The notes beneath the pieces were generated by a model, which was not told the origin of the DNA, made no database searches, and was given only the letters and a program-made list of their open reading frames with translations. DNA of 64,000 nucleotides from Taxawa tesnikishii (nom. ined.) (Eukaryota > Ascomycota > Dothideomycetes > Dothideales). The position numbers and the translations under genes were made by a program. Of this stretch, positions 23,090 to 36,032 are shown one piece after another. Position 1 is the stretch's first letter. Each line of letters opens with the position of its first letter. The DNA lies in NCBI GenBank assembly GCA_030247885.1, contig JAPDRO010000014.1, forward strand, positions 620,001-684,000. The letters are read 5' to 3'.

Positions 23090-23534
23090 TTAATGATTCC
23101 TGAAATTCTTTTTCTGGTAGAAGAGATCCGTCCTGGAACTACCGAGATTGATAATCTTCGGGCAACCGTCACGGTCTTTCTCGAGGCGGGTGCATTCGAA
23201 GCAGTAGAAAGCGTCGGAGATACCCTACAACATCACCGGTTAGCCGCTGTCTCAAGCACTTCTAGAGGGTTGTTGCAAGACTCACCTCTCCGCCGCACAC
23301 GACACACTTGTTCTGGTAATTGCCAAAGGAGCATTCATCGCAGATCCGGACAAGCGTCGTAGGTCGCACGTAGGAATCGCACACGGGACACTTGCCGTCG
23401 CACTTGTCGCAGAGACGGCCGATGGCAATGCCGGCGGTCTTGCGGCACATTACCAAGTCTCTGTAAAGAGAGGTGTTAGCGGGCGTAGAATGGAACGACA
23501 ATGTACGGGATACTTACGGGTGATGGCGAGACAT
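23090..23534 (-). CDS. RDS3: PHF5A/Rds3, SF3b spliceosome subunit
   Basis: Zinc-finger subunit of the SF3b complex of U2 snRNP, needed for branch-point recognition; nuclear. Three exons: 23518-23534, 23286-23460 and 23090-23224, giving 108 residues (human PHF5A has 110). The sequence is nearly invariant in eukaryotes: [77 protein letters not shown] and the tail [14 protein letters not shown]. The many CxxC pairs form its zinc knot. Donors are GTAAGT and GTGAGT. The first exon codes only five full residues, so the start is fixed by the conserved N-terminus. No frame problem. Confidence 0.96.
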
Positions 23535-24173
23535 GATTGTTTGTCGCGGATATGTTTTATGGATGTGGTTGTGGTCGCGAAGATGTGTTTGTGCTTATAG
23601 AAGTATGTAAGATGCAGATCCGTTCCGCAGAGGTTATTTGATGTCTTGGATCTTCTGTGAAGTTGCTTGGTCAAGCATCTGTAGAAAGTCACAGAAGGCA
23701 TGTATGATTGATAAGATTACCGAGATTAGCGGAATCTTGACATCGGCAATTTAGGCTGCTACGTCCTGCTCCATCGAGTACGTCTTGAACACCACAACCG
23801 GTACAATACGCCAATGAGAAGCATTCGGTATTGATGAAGATACCTCTCCAACCACCAAAGTTCGCTTTGTCTGGCCACAAAGCTTCTTGGCCGGTTTCCT
23901 GGCTTCCTGCGTCTCTAACGACGTGGATCGCCATCTACAAGATACAGCCAGCCATGCAGTCAGCCACAGCCACATATGACGGGAAGCACTTGGCGAATGG
24001 GATTAAGATCAGGCCTCTGTGACCTCGATCGACATTGGCGACGTTGCTACTTTCTCTGCTCTCATGGCTTCTTGAGTCCAGTCGCTTGAAAAGGCCAAAT
24101 GGTTTTCTTGAGCATGAATACGCGCTTATGGAGATGAGCATCCAAAGCCAGTGGCATCTTCCACAAATACCGC
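23535..24173. other. Divergent intergenic region upstream of PHF5A and the TF-like gene
   Basis: About 640 nt. It contains the PHF5A promoter and probably the 5' region of the plus-strand gene. No clear upstream exon of that gene could be fixed. Confidence 0.45.
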
Positions 24174-25744
24174 ATGAGGGCAAACAATCAGCGGCTGGTC
24201 TTCAGGCCAGAAATTCGCTTTCGAGACTCCAGCGATCCGGCCGATAAGTCTCGTTCGCGTCAACATGCTGCTCGAGAAACCCATCGTCGCCGCAAGCTCG
24301 AGAAGGCCCGAAAGTTGCTGGAAACCCCGACACAAAGGCGGGAACTTACTCATCAGGAAATGGAAGAGGATCCGGAGAAGCGAGTCCGTGTGAGAAGTGA
24401 ACCAGCTCCTGATCTCAACAAGCAACTTCAGAATTTGTTTGACCTCTTTCCTTTCCGGGTATCCAACGAACAGCAGGAACTGATGCACCACTGTAAGTTC
24501 TAAAAGCTTCGTACGTAGAAGGTGGTGTGGATCATGCAATTCAGTAACAAGACTGTTTCATGTCGCGAATGCTTCGGCAGAATGTTAAGTGCTGACAGCA
24601 AACTCTTCCGGAGTATCCACTTGCCTTCAGGCAACGAGGATGGAAGGGTGTTACTGACGCTGACACGCCACAGTCATGACTGCCTGTGTTACGAGAGGCT
24701 TTCTCAACCTGTCTGCCGCTGATCACAGCCCCATTCTGCGCTACTGGCTCACGTTAACCTCTTTGGAAGAGTCCAATCTGCATGTCACTCTCGCGATTGC
24801 TGCAGCAGACATTTGTGCTCGCAAAGGATGCCCACTCGAGCCACGAGTTTGGAACAATCTAGGAAAAGCCATCTCAATAACCAATGCGCGCATCTCAGTT
24901 CCAGGCTATGCAACGACAGACGCTGGTTTAGCCGCCATAGTGATGCATGCAGCTGTGCAACTGATGTTTGGCAATGCCCGAGCATATAGAGTGCATTTGC
25001 GCATGCTCCAGCACTTGATTGCCGAAAGGGGCGGTCCTTCTGAGCTTCAAGAAAGCAATCTTACACTGGCAGGTGCCATTGCGCACGTTGACTACGGCGG
25101 TGCTATAGCCCTACTTACTCGCCGCTGTTTCTACTGGAAAGATGAAGAGGACACGCCCTTGAGTGATTGTCCTACCTCAGGACTTCCTCGGAGGTGGCGC
25201 CGTGGGTTATTCCGCACGGCTGGGCTGCGTCTTGGGACGTCCTTCAGTACACTCGCGACATTGTACGTCTGCTGCGTGTGGAGGAAACGCTAAGGCAGGC
25301 TTCTTGGGAAGCTGCTACAAAAAGACCGGTACGGTGGCTCGCTACGTGCCTCTTGGCGAACAGCTATCCGAAGAACTGAGCTGTTCTCTGGCGAAACACT
25401 GCCTGACAGACACAGCCGCAGCCACGAATGACGTGGCTCAGACCGCGCTCCAGGCCGCTTTAATCACAGCGTTGACCTATTTCTCGGGGTTTTCTCGTAA
25501 AGACTGGCCAAAGCGAATTCTCAACTTTTAGAGCGGCAGCAGCAGATATTTCCTCAAAGCAGAGACCCTTCCTGGTGGACGTCGGTTCGCATGGTTATCT
25601 CGCTTCTGTTCTGCAAATCCAAGCACATTGGAGTTTACATGCACAAAATCCACTATCCACACACCCGTCTACAGAACAGTGCCTGGACCTGGATGGCGAT
25701 CCGCAATGCACTCTTCGATTTTTTCTTGCACGAGGATGTTTGTG
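24174..25744 (+). CDS. Fungal-specific transcription-factor-like protein, frame interrupted
   Basis: Resembles the fungal-specific transcription factor regulatory domain proteins that lack a visible Zn2Cys6 cluster. Exon 1 (24174-24492) has a basic block (SRQHAARETHRRRKLEKAR). An intron (donor GTAAGT, acceptor CCACAG) leads to 24674 onward, coding SPILRYWLTLTSLEESN, LAIAAADICARKG, GKAISITNARISVPGYATT, VQLMFGNARAYRVHL and AHVDYGGAIALL. Three one-base conflicts follow at or near homopolymers: TT at 25167-25168, AAAAA at 25319-25323 and TTTT at 25526-25529. Downstream, YLASVLQIQAHWSLHAQNP and CLDLDGDPQCTLRFFLAR lead to a stop at 25742-25744. The start is uncertain and the repair at 25526 could go either way. 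Miscalls and true decay are both possible; the spacing of protein-like text favours miscalls. Confidence 0.55.
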
Positions 25745-27679
25745 AAGGTCAACATCAGACGGAATGGCTGGAAAAGGTTCAGAACGGATTTGCAGCTCGA
25801 TAGTACAGCGTGTCCGAAGGTCTGGGAGATGAGGTATAAAACCAGCTAAATTATTCGGGAATGCAACATCCCGGTTACATATGGGTCGTTTCCGTGGCTG
25901 TACCTTACGTGGCGAGTGCTTCTCACGTTCCAAGAAGAGAGCGCGTGCGATCTGCAATGGCCCATCACAACAACAGAGACGTGCACAGGTTTTGGCATTC
26001 CAGAAGATTGCCTTCAGTGCATTGACGAATGCTAGGTGATACAGTCCGAATTGTATGAAGGAAGCCTAGTAAGGACCATGATGCGGGATGTCGGTTGTTC
26101 TCTTCACCTGAGAAATACCTTGTTGTGGTGAAGAGCAGCCCGTATCATGCTTCAACAGGTAGTTGCTTCTCAGCATATGATAGCAACAACACTTCATCTT
26201 ACGGTCAAAATTTGGGTGACACGGAAGTCAATCAACGACGGGAATCACGAGCCAGTCGGCCGTGGGGAGAAGCCAGCAAACAAGTTCGTGGGCTCGTGAC
26301 TTTTTCCATGAACAGACTCAGATGCCGTCTGGTTTGTTTGGTCAACAGCAGCATATGGACTGGAGGCTGTGGGGTTCTTTGTCTCGCGAAGAGTATCGCA
26401 ATAGGCGGCCCCTAATTACCTAAGGCGGTAATCTGACGGCCCCCACGCCTGAGAAGCTGCACGTACACGGCGGTGAGTGCACACGCGTGGTGCTCATTCG
26501 ACACCGTTCGCACAGAAGGCGCCTGAATGCATGACTACGGGATCCTATCAAGGTCTAGACAAGCATTCTTTCTAAAACGCACAACTGTTGAAAAAGCGCA
26601 GGGCTAGCAGGCAGGTTTCTGCTGCGGGTTGTTCGGATGACCGTGGCCATGGTTGTTGATTGGTGTGTTGTGTCATCGTCGGGCTGAAGGCGACCTGAAG
26701 CTTTTGCCATGGTCTGAAGACGTGGCCAGCCGGAAGGCACTGGTTAGGCTTTCTGCAGCAACGAGGCTGGCGGCAGCTGATGGTGAGAAAAAGGAGGAGA
26801 TTGTTTCAGCATTTCCGGATATACATGTACCTATCTTAATCGCCTAATCGCCTAGTTGCAGGGGCTGAGACCGAGACTGAGACTGAGACTGAGAAAGAAC
26901 GGAGAGAGAAATAGCCGGCGGCCGGGATATCCGCGATTGCCCGCAGCGATTGCTCGTGCTTTGTCGCTTTCTGCCCACTGGTGAGCGGCCGTGCGCAGCC
27001 ACCGCATAAGCAATGACAGTCAACAACGAGGGGAAATCTAGAGCCGTTGCTGGCGTGAGCTATGCTGACTATCGCGCGAGATGGCGCCGGTGTCTTCTCG
27101 CCTTGGCTCAGCGATTTGAGTGGTCGTGACGTACAAGGACGTGCGGAGGAGTGTTGTGCAGTACACGGCGGAGTTATCATAATGCAGGCAATATCGCATC
27201 GTACACCGTGTACGACCCGGCTGCGTGGATAAGAAATGCAGCCCTCTGAATGGGTTTGAGTTTCCAGGTGAGACGGGCTTTGCGTGTGTGACATCTGTCC
27301 TAGATCCAGGTACAAGGTACAAGGTACACGTATACGTACCGGATACCGCCTTTACCCTATTAGTGCTTCCCCGTCGGAAAGTCGCGAGATAACGACCGAG
27401 AGGCTTCGCCCAGATGTCCACCACCGCGGCTGATCCGCACCACACACCACCCATGTTGTCACCACCTCCTGCCTCAAATGAACCCAGGCGTCTCCAGCAT
27501 CTTTCCCTGTCCCCCTGTGTGACCCTCTAACCGCTTGACCAAACACCAACAGCGTCCCCCATCGCCATTTCACCTCACCAAACACATGAACTTATCACTG
27601 CACGCCGACACAAGTACGCCGTTGATCGCTGCTGCGCATTCGCCATGATCAGATTGCGAGCATCTGGATCACCTGTGCG
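25745..27679. other. 1.9 kb intergenic region upstream of Med12
   Basis: No gene recognised. It holds a (GAGACT)n-like run at about 26864-26893 and a short GGTACAA tandem at about 27308-27328. The last few hundred bases before 27680 are pyrimidine-rich and presumably the Med12 promoter. Confidence 0.5.
26864..26893. repeat. Short (GAGACT)n tandem repeat
   Basis: About four to five GAGACT/GAGACC units in tandem in an intergenic region. Confidence 0.8.
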
Positions 27680-30600
27680 ATGATACAAAGACCCTCAGCG
27701 GGCAATCAAAGACCCCCTCACCCCCAGCGTATTCCCAGCGGAGGTTCTCATCGCGCCCTCAACCGGCCAGCTCTGCCCTCGAAGCTCAGCAATGTCAACT
27801 TGGCCTCTCAGAACGACCTCGTGGACCTCACGGATGATGACGGGGAGCGTACCGGCCCAGAAGGCCAGCATCCGCAGCTGCAGCAGAAACAACTTGTCAA
27901 GTCTGAGATTATAGATCTGGATGGAGATGAGCCAGGCGCCGCTGAGCGTAACTTCCAGGATGGCCCCACAAAAGAGCTGGACAATGCGGCGGACGGATCA
28001 CTCGAAGAGGATCAGCTGCCATTCCCACAACAACCAAGATATATAACAGCGCCAGGAAGACAAAGAAGCCGCAATGCCACGCTGTTGTCCCGCGGACGGA
28101 GGGATCCTGCTCGGAGGGCATATGGATTGGAGCCGCCTGCGATCGCGAACAAGATTACTCCCCGCAAGATAGCAGACTTTTTCCCCTGGACTGGTATACA
28201 CCCGGAAGATGTTCTTAACGAGCAGGTGATAAAATCAGGCTACTGCGACAAACCACCCGGACCTACCCAGAGCGAGTCCAATTTCGCGAGACCTACATTA
28301 TGGCCTGTTCTGAAGAACAAACAAGGACTCCAGGTGCTCTCCGCTCTTTTCGTGCAGGTTTTGGACAAGAGACAGAACTCTGGCCGTTGTACTGCGCCGT
28401 CCACTTTCAGACCGCCTCCAAGAGTTGCCTTAACGGATACGAAGAGGGAAGCATGGCTGCGAGACCTTGCTAAATCAGACGTCCCCCTAAGGAGGCTCAG
28501 CAGAACAATTCCGCACGGTGTCAAGGGCAAAGTGCTGTTGGACCAATGCATCGACAAGAACATCCCTATTCCTAGGGCCATCTGGCTTGCAAAATGTGTA
28601 GGGGCGAATGAGATCCGTGGATTCAAGCGGAAAGGTGTAAGCGATTCTGTCGCACTCACCGGCGAACTGAAATGGGTCAGAGAGTGGACGGTGTCTGTGG
28701 AGCAGTTTTTGACAGTATCGTGGCCAGCTGCGGGCAACCGAACTGGCAGACCAGGATAAACTATGCTATCCGGCTTGCCACCAACTTCTTCTCGGAACAA
28801 TTGCTGGACACCGAACACTACATGGACTGGCTTCTCACGTCTCTTGAGTCCACGTCTCCGGAGAGATTGCCGATTTGGCTTGTATTGGTTCAAATATACT
28901 GGAAGCACCTGGTGTCCCAAAGGAAGCGGGGCCGCCGCTTGGCCGAAATTTTGCTCTCCCATCTACATACTCTGACTACATCAGCCTTTCAGCATACAAC
29001 CATCCAGATCATCCTACGCATTCAGCAACTCGTGACGGTCCTGGCCGTCTCCCACCGGGGCTGTCTCATCCTTCCCAGGACTTGGGACAAGCACAAGCAT
29101 GTGTTAGCAGCTATCGACAACCGCGGTAGACGTGGTCTTTCAGAGGCGTTGAATAGCCTCGAACGCCGCAATAGGCGCCTTGCCGGATCAATCTCTCTCA
29201 AGGCGCTCTATTCCGAGGCACAAAGTTAAGATTCATTGACCTTCTCGATTCTGTCGGCGTAGACGTCCACATCGAGAACATTGCAGCTCAGGCTCAGTCT
29301 CTAGTTCAGGACCCTCAAGTTCTCGTCGATACTCTCCTAGAATGGGCCTCTTCGAAGTATCGCAACGGGCATGCACGGATCTATTTGGCAGCACGGTTGT
29401 TGAGACACTGGAAGTCGGTTGGTATGGATGTCGATGAGGCTATCTTGCACACTCTCGCCAGGACTACTGGCAGACATGACATAGATCGTCGCAGCCTGCA
29501 CCGTGTGATAGCAGAGCTTGTGCGGTCCAAACACTTCTCCGTTGGCCGTTACCTACAATGGCTAATCTCGATGGGTGCCTTCTCCGGGACTCATGTATGT
29601 GTACAAAGTCACGAATCGAGGCAGACCAAGCTAACACGCATGCAGAATACTGGAGACGATGCACATCTCATACTAAACATCCCAACAGCAGGTCTCACCC
29701 CAAATGTGGCGAATTTACGTGCCACCCTACTGCAAAGACTGGGTTTCAGCCTTGACTTCGAAAAGCAGCAGATCACGAGTGCGAAGGAAGCGCTCTCGTC
29801 CTTGTTGTCAGATAACGACGCTCCCGCGACTCGAAATCTGGAGGCAGCTACCGCTCAGTTCTCACAGCTTACTGGTGCAGTCAAGCTTGCTGTAGGCCAG
29901 TGGCTGTGCGAAGAGGTTTGCCGTCTCGCCTCGTATGACATCAACCTGACAGGCAACGGCGATGTTTGCTTCGCTCTACCTGAGCCGCTCTTCTGCAGGA
30001 CCAGAAGCGTCCTCGAGCAACTCGAGGATCATGCATCCTTGTCGGTCCTGCTCAGTAAGGCAACAACGTCCACTGATGCCTCCGTGCTGACTTCGATCGT
30101 CGACACTGTCAACATGCACGCTCAAACCTTAGCAGCGATAGGCGCTCTGCCGGAACTGACCAGTCATCTCTGCAAACGTCAACGCTTGCTCCGAGTGCAG
30201 CAACCTTTGGACAAAGTATTCCTGGGTGCACTCTCCAGTCTGATGCAGCGCGTTCCGACTGATCCGGCCTTGGTACGAGCACTGAACAGTGATGTGGCCC
30301 TGTGTGAACAGCAAATATCGGCGGCAGCATGTTCTCCCGCGTCTGACAGCATGATCGCTCAACAACCCGGTACTCTCGAAGCCGATGAAGACATCAGTAG
30401 AGTCCTTTCGAGCGGCAACAGCATGGATGATCATCTTATGCAACGCATGTTCAGCGTCATCACACAACGCGCTGCTAAGGCTGGCTCGAATAATGTTGGT
30501 AACACAGCTCGCTGGTACAGTCAGTTAAGGACGTTTGATCAGTCCGCTTTCGATCAATTGGCGCAAGATCTCATGAGGAAGTTGGCTACTGGGGGAGCAG

Positions 30601-32550
30601 ACAGCGGTACCGTCACTGCGGTGTCGTGTGCACTCGTGGGTATGGGATCGATGCAACTGGATGTCCTTCATGGAGCGTTCTCACGGCAAATCGAAACGAT
30701 TGGCTCTAGCGACCCGATGAAGGCCAGCCGGTTGGCCGCCACATCCTTGCAGGTATTGGTGCCTTCTTCCAACAGCGCTGGTGTCCTCCAGTCCGCGGTA
30801 TGTTCAGTTCTATTCCTGCCTCAAGTTCATCGCTAATGCCGTCTAGGAGGCTTATCGGTTCTCGCTAGAGAAAGAGCTTTTCTGTACAAAGCATTCCACG
30901 GAGATCCTTTCTCTACTGCGTAGCCTCTCAGCATCCCTCCCTGAGACCACGAGCTTCGGCAAAGTGGCACGTAGCCTGTGCGGTGGCGCTCTGGTGCCCC
31001 TCCTTCGGCGTTACATCGTGCATGAGGCAAGTGTCGTTGCAGAGAAACTGGGTGTAGCGGGTTCTACTTCACCATCTAGCACAGCACGCATGGACGAACT
31101 CCTGACCGCTTTACTGAATGTCGAGGACGCAAACAATCCTCAACCTGGGCCTTCACCGTTGCCAACGAGCCCAATGGATCTGAATAATCAAAGCGGTTTA
31201 GGCGGCAAAGTGAGCAACCTGATCGCCTCTGCAACCGAGATATCACTGCCGCTATGCCAGCTTGCTCTGCAGCATACAGTTAACCAGAACAATGGCAATC
31301 AGCCCGGCGCACGCAGCGAGGAACAATTTGGCATCTTACAGTCTCTGAAGAAGTTTATCGAGGAGGATCGTGCGATTTGGCCACAGCTTCTGAATGCGAT
31401 GGGCCAACCCACTATTCAAGAGGTAGGACGACAGCTTTTCCTTACACTATACACGCTATTCGTTAACTCTATAACAGGTGTGCCATTGGGCTCAGAGTTA
31501 TATCTTGGACGCTGCGTCCGCGTTTATTGCAGCACCACATGAATCGCCTATCCTGGACAAGTCAGCCATCTACCGATATTTGAAGGTCTTGCAGATTTCA
31601 TCCAGCTCAATGCCTGCAGACACCATGCAGGGCCTGACTACCGTTATTGAGAAGCTGAGAATGGTGGAGAGCGTCGTAGACAACATGCAACCGCTGGGCA
31701 TCGCTCGGCTGATCCACAAAGGGAATTCTGGCATCACAGAGGCTTGTTTCTGGTGAGCACCCGAGAGTCATCCTTGCAACGCGAAGTAGCTGACAAACAA
31801 CACAGGATTTCTACCTTGCTCCAGCTGGTGACCCTGTATCAACCTTGTTCGGACTCATCAACTACTCCGTCAGAGCACACAAGCCTTGTGTATACTCTTT
31901 GTTCGTTGTGCCTGCAACCAAACCTGCAAATGCAACGACAGACCATCGAACATACTCTCGACGTCGCGTTGGTATTCTCCGATGGTGAGTCCAAAAACCG
32001 AGCAGTCCTGGCCGCTAAGAAGCATGGGTTGTGTATCCAAAGATCTTGCAGCTAACCCCCCAAAGGTCTTTGCGCCGAAGCACACACCTCACTATCGCGC
32101 CACTTCAACCCATCACCACACAACAACGCATGCCTTTCCTTCATCCTCGGCACCTCCTCAAATCCCTTTAACTGGCTATCGCTCGCCTCCCGCGTCCAAC
32201 CACCCACCTCCTCTCTTCCTCCCGCCCTAGCCTCCGCACCCACATCCGTACCTGCCAGCAACCGGTCTAATCCCAACCTGCCGCCCCGGCCCGGAGCGCC
32301 GAACGGAACAATGCTCGCCGGACGCCAACAGCAGCAGCATGCTCAGCAGCTGGGCACCAGCAACACGCAAGCCCGACAACAACCAGTATCGCCTGCTGCG
32401 GCACGTGCGGCTGCTGGACCTTGGGGCCCGGAAATCAAGTTCACGCCGTTCAACCTCAGGAGGTGGGAGATCATGCCTGATCCCACACCGAATATGGGTG
32501 AGAATGACGCCAGTTTGAGTCTGACCTTGTTTGCTGCGAGGAGAGTGTGA
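27680..32550 (+). CDS. MED12: Mediator complex subunit 12 (Srb8)
   Basis: Subunit of the CDK8 kinase module of Mediator, which with Med13, cyclin C and Cdk8 modulates RNA polymerase II transcription. Six exons: 27680-29594, 29646-30797, 30847-31422, 31478-31752, 31806-31984 and 32066-32550, giving about 1527 residues. Signatures are the N-terminal MIQRPSAGNQRPP, LVDLTDDD, the Med12 domain core (HGVKGKVLLDQC, IWLAKCVGANEIRGFKRKG, LKWVREWTVSVEQF), WQTRINYAIRLATNFF and the C-terminal FNLRRWEIMPDPTPNMGEND. Two one-base deficits interrupt it: the T run 28706-28710 (giving EQFFDSIV) and GG at 29216-29217. With both added, all six exon phases close exactly. The last intron uses a GCTAAC branch point immediately before its CCAAAG acceptor. 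Confidence 0.93.
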
Positions 32551-34038
32551 TGACGTTTGTAGAGCTTCGTTTTTGGTTTCCTTCTGTCTAGTTTTCTGGT
32601 GTTCGGTGTACAAGGACGGGATTACACACTCAGGAAAAAGAGTCGGGTGGAGGGAGTATTGCGGTTGTTTCCGGAGCTGGGGTATAAAGGGTGGGAAGGC
32701 ATACGCTGTGTTTATTTAGAGGACCGACGTCGCCAGCGAAAGGCGTTATCGTTTCTCGTGTAGTGATTTCAATTGCTCCCAACGGAGAACCCCGTGCTGA
32801 TGCTCTTCCTACTGGGTCCGACACCGGTCACGATTTGTTTAGCTGAGGGGGTTTCCTTGTACCACATCGGCAGATCCGGTACCAGCGCCCTCAAAGGTCC
32901 ACCGCAATATCGTCCAAGTCCGACGTGAGCCAGAGCGGCTCCGTACTCCGGAATGGAACCTCACAGATCCGGACAAGAACCAAGATGACGGTTTCGGTTA
33001 CTCTTGTGATGAAAAGGAGGACAGGGCCATCCGGAGCACCGCAACTGAACACTGGCCACCCGTCAGCCTCCTTCTCGTTCGAGAGGATAGGCGATGTTCG
33101 CTTACATCTATACATTCCAGCACGAGGATCAGGCAGTGCCAAGATCCAGTTGCAGCAGAGAGTGCTGAGGGAGAGTACTTTGGCATTCCTGTCACCGCTA
33201 CAACTCCCACCGCCTTCGTTAGCGTGTTCGGGTGCTTATACGTACTCAGCTTCTTCTTCTTCTCCCCTTCCCTCCAATGCACTCTTTCGTTGAGCGGCGC
33301 TCCGTTCGGCCCCTCGACACTACCCCGAACGCCATCCTGCCTTGTCCGCTACCGGCATCGCTGGTCTTCAGAGGGGACGGGAAAGTCTTGTTTCAACTAA
33401 CACGGCGTGCAGCAGCAGCATCCGCCCGACCAAGTCTGGCATCAAACCTTGCTGCAAAGGCGACTTATGTCTCATTCAGTCATTTGACGTCGGGCATGTT
33501 TCGCAAAACGTGAATGTGACTGAACCGATGGCGCAAACATCTTCGGCACAGCTAGCCCTGGCCGTCCCTGGTTAATGTAATCCTCTAATTAGATAAGGTA
33601 GGTGAAAAGAAAAAAAAGGACCTTGCCCCTACTCCGTCTAAATCTCAGCTCCTTGCGGGTTTCGGACGTCTGTCGTTCCAGCCTCGACACCGCCCGCATC
33701 ATACGAGGAGCACACCGGTCTCCATCGCATGCGTCAGTCTCCTTTCAGCTGATCAACAAAGGGAAAAACCATCTTTTGAACCTGGACTGGCAAGGATGCA
33801 GATCCGTGTTTGAGAATTCTGGTTTGGCCAACTTGTCTCACTTTCTTTCCGTAAGAATGCGATCTTACTCCCTTCATATCAGACTTCTTTTTCTCTACGA
33901 CGAACCCCTTCCAGAAACTCCAAGCGGAACTTTTTCGTCTTTGCCCCCCACAAAACAACACGCAGCCCTTGATTGCTCGAAAACGAACATCGATACCGAT
34001 CAACCTTCCATCCCACCAATGATCGGCCCCCCTCCTCC
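32551..34038. other. Convergent intergenic region between Med12 and ALG5
   Basis: About 1.5 kb between two stop codons. A plus-strand reading around 32950-33060 (EWNLTDPDKNQDDGFGY) looks vaguely protein-like but has no continuation I can support. The open frame at 33602-34057 runs antisense into the ALG5 3' end and lacks conserved features. Confidence 0.45.
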
Positions 34039-35561
34039 TCAGATATCCCTCCTGTAAACCCCCGTCATCCACGCCGCCCGCAATACCGCCAACCCCCACG
34101 CCATCCCCAACGAGTCCCAAACAACGTTCAACTTGCTCCCCTTGACCTCCTTCCAACCAATGGCGACCTCAGCCATGGGGATGCCGGCGCTCTCGGCCAG
34201 CATCAGCATCTCGACGTCGAAGATCCAGCCTTCACTGTGCATGTAGGGGACGATATACGGCAGCGACGCACGCGTGAAGAGCTTGAACCCGCACTGGGTG
34301 TCCTTGATCGCTGACGTGGCGGGCGGTGTGAGCAGGCGGAGGAGGAGGTGGAAGGAGTGCATTAGGAGGTTGCGGAGGGCGGAGCGCTGGATGCAAAAGT
34401 GTTAGCCTTTTTACCTTTTCACGTAGACGGTAGAGACGGCGGATGGTAAGTGTAACGCGTGGGTGTGAGGGGGCCGTGATGGGGAATGGGGAATTGGGGA
34501 GGGGAGAAAGGGGAATACACGGTTCTTTTCTAACCTTTACGACGGCTTCACTGCCGACCAAATGCGCCCGACTACCGATCCCGACGGCCCTGCCTTTCCC
34601 GTCGCGCACGCGTTCGCATCCCTCGACCAGTCTTCCGAGGTCCGAGAACCGCGAGGCGCCGTCCGCGTCGGCGAAGACGACGTATGCGCCTCGCGCGTGT
34701 CGCATGCCGTGCGTCACCGCGCCACCTTTCCCTCTGTTCTCCTCCAGCGTGACCACGCGTATGCTGCCGTGCGGGATGTGCGTGGGCACAGGTTCTGATC
34801 TCGGGCCTGACTTCGACCTCGTGCGCGGACCGGCCCTGGACGTCCAGGGGCCCGCCGGGGTGGGTGGGTGGGCGGAGAGTTGATGCGAGCGAGCGAAGGA
34901 AAGCGCCGTCTCGACCGTCTTGTCCGTCGAGCCATCTGACACGACCAGAATCTCCCAGCCTCTGGGTGCGTGTGGTGTCGGATTCTGAGGCGTGACGGTC
35001 GTGCCATTGCTCTTCTTGCTGCTCTTCCCCTTCTCTTGCGTGGATGCTGAGTGCGGTTGCGGGTATGTGGCCTGCAGGAACTCGACCGCTTCTTCCAACA
35101 TCCCGCTCAAGCGCTCCTCCTCGTTGTACGCCGGCACTACGACGGACATGAAGACTTCGGCGTCGCCAACTTGGTACGCCTCCTCGGGCGAGATCTGGTT
35201 CTTCTGCGCCATCTCCTTCAGCGCAAGGTGGTTGTCGTACCAGCAGCTGAGCGGCTTGGGCTCGCTGGTCGAGCCGTCCGGTAATATGGTGACATAGGTC
35301 TTTTCTGAGTTCCGCGGCGGACGTGGGATGTTGCTCTTAGCTGCGATGAAGAGGCCCAGGTATAGCTATTCGAAGCGAGGAGTTAGCGGATGTCATGAGA
35401 GGGAATTGGCGGCCCGGAAAGGTTGAGGATGTGATGTTCGTGTGGAATACCAGGACTATGATACCGAAGACAAATGTCACTGCTGCGAGCAGGAGGAGCC
35501 ACATTGGCACCCTCTGCAGCATATCCAGGACACCCTCAGCGGGTGCTGTAGTGTTCTCCAT
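34039..35561 (-). CDS. ALG5: Dolichyl-phosphate beta-glucosyltransferase
   Basis: ER membrane enzyme that transfers glucose from UDP-glucose to dolichyl phosphate, supplying Dol-P-Glc for the last steps of N-glycan precursor assembly. Three exons: 35451-35561, 34535-35365 and 34039-34386, giving 429 residues with exact phase. One N-terminal membrane anchor (MWLLLLAAVTFVFGIIVLL) precedes a GT-A fold of family GT2: VVVPAYNEEERL, ILVVSDGSTDKT, VVTLEENRGKGGAVTHGMRH, then VVFADADGASRF with the DxD-like metal site, DTQCGFKLFTR and SEGWIFDVEML. A low-complexity insert of about 60 residues (proline/arginine-rich) sits between the first two motifs, making it longer than yeast Alg5. The donor of intron 2 (GTTAGA) is weak, but branch point GGCTAAC and acceptor CATCCAG are good. 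Confidence 0.93.
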
Positions 35562-36032
35562 GGCTTCGCTCCGGGTAGAAGGTGGTAGGTGGTAGGACTA
35601 GGATATGTTATGCGATCTTGGGGCTATCGCGTCAATTGGATGTGTATGCACGGCGCCGCCATCAGCCGCGCCCGACAACGTAAGCAGAAATAAGTGTTAA
35701 TAACCCTGTCGGGTGGTGAGTGGGACGCGTGTCTATATAAAGAGTGGAAGCGTTGCGATCGCGGGGTGGTTTGGAGCCAGCTGTCTTTCGGCTGTTCAAT
35801 CCCTTTTCCTTCTAGTAAACCAATGCCTTTATCCGCGTGGTAACGTTTGTATGAATCTACAGAACTTCAAAGGTTCTGCCTTGAAGCAAGAGCGAGGCAA
35901 TGTCTTTTGTTGTCATACACGCTCTATACATTATTCGTACCCAAGTCTCCGCTCCATGCATCGAATGCCAGTCGCTGAACGCTCACATTATCAAAAACCA
36001 CACAAAGACATGAGCTCCTTCCCACATGGCGC
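35562..36032. other. Intergenic: ALG5 promoter and transporter 3' flank
   Basis: About 470 nt. TATATAA-like sequence occurs at about 35735-35741 on plus, but no plus-strand gene was recognised here, so it is not assigned. Confidence 0.5.

Noticed and set aside
33602-34057. Plus-strand open frame of 151 codons between Med12 and ALG5
   Set aside because: Runs into the ALG5 3' end on the opposite strand and shows no protein-family features.
34443-34883. Plus-strand open frame of 146 codons over ALG5
   Set aside because: Antisense to conserved ALG5 motifs and the intron; no family match.
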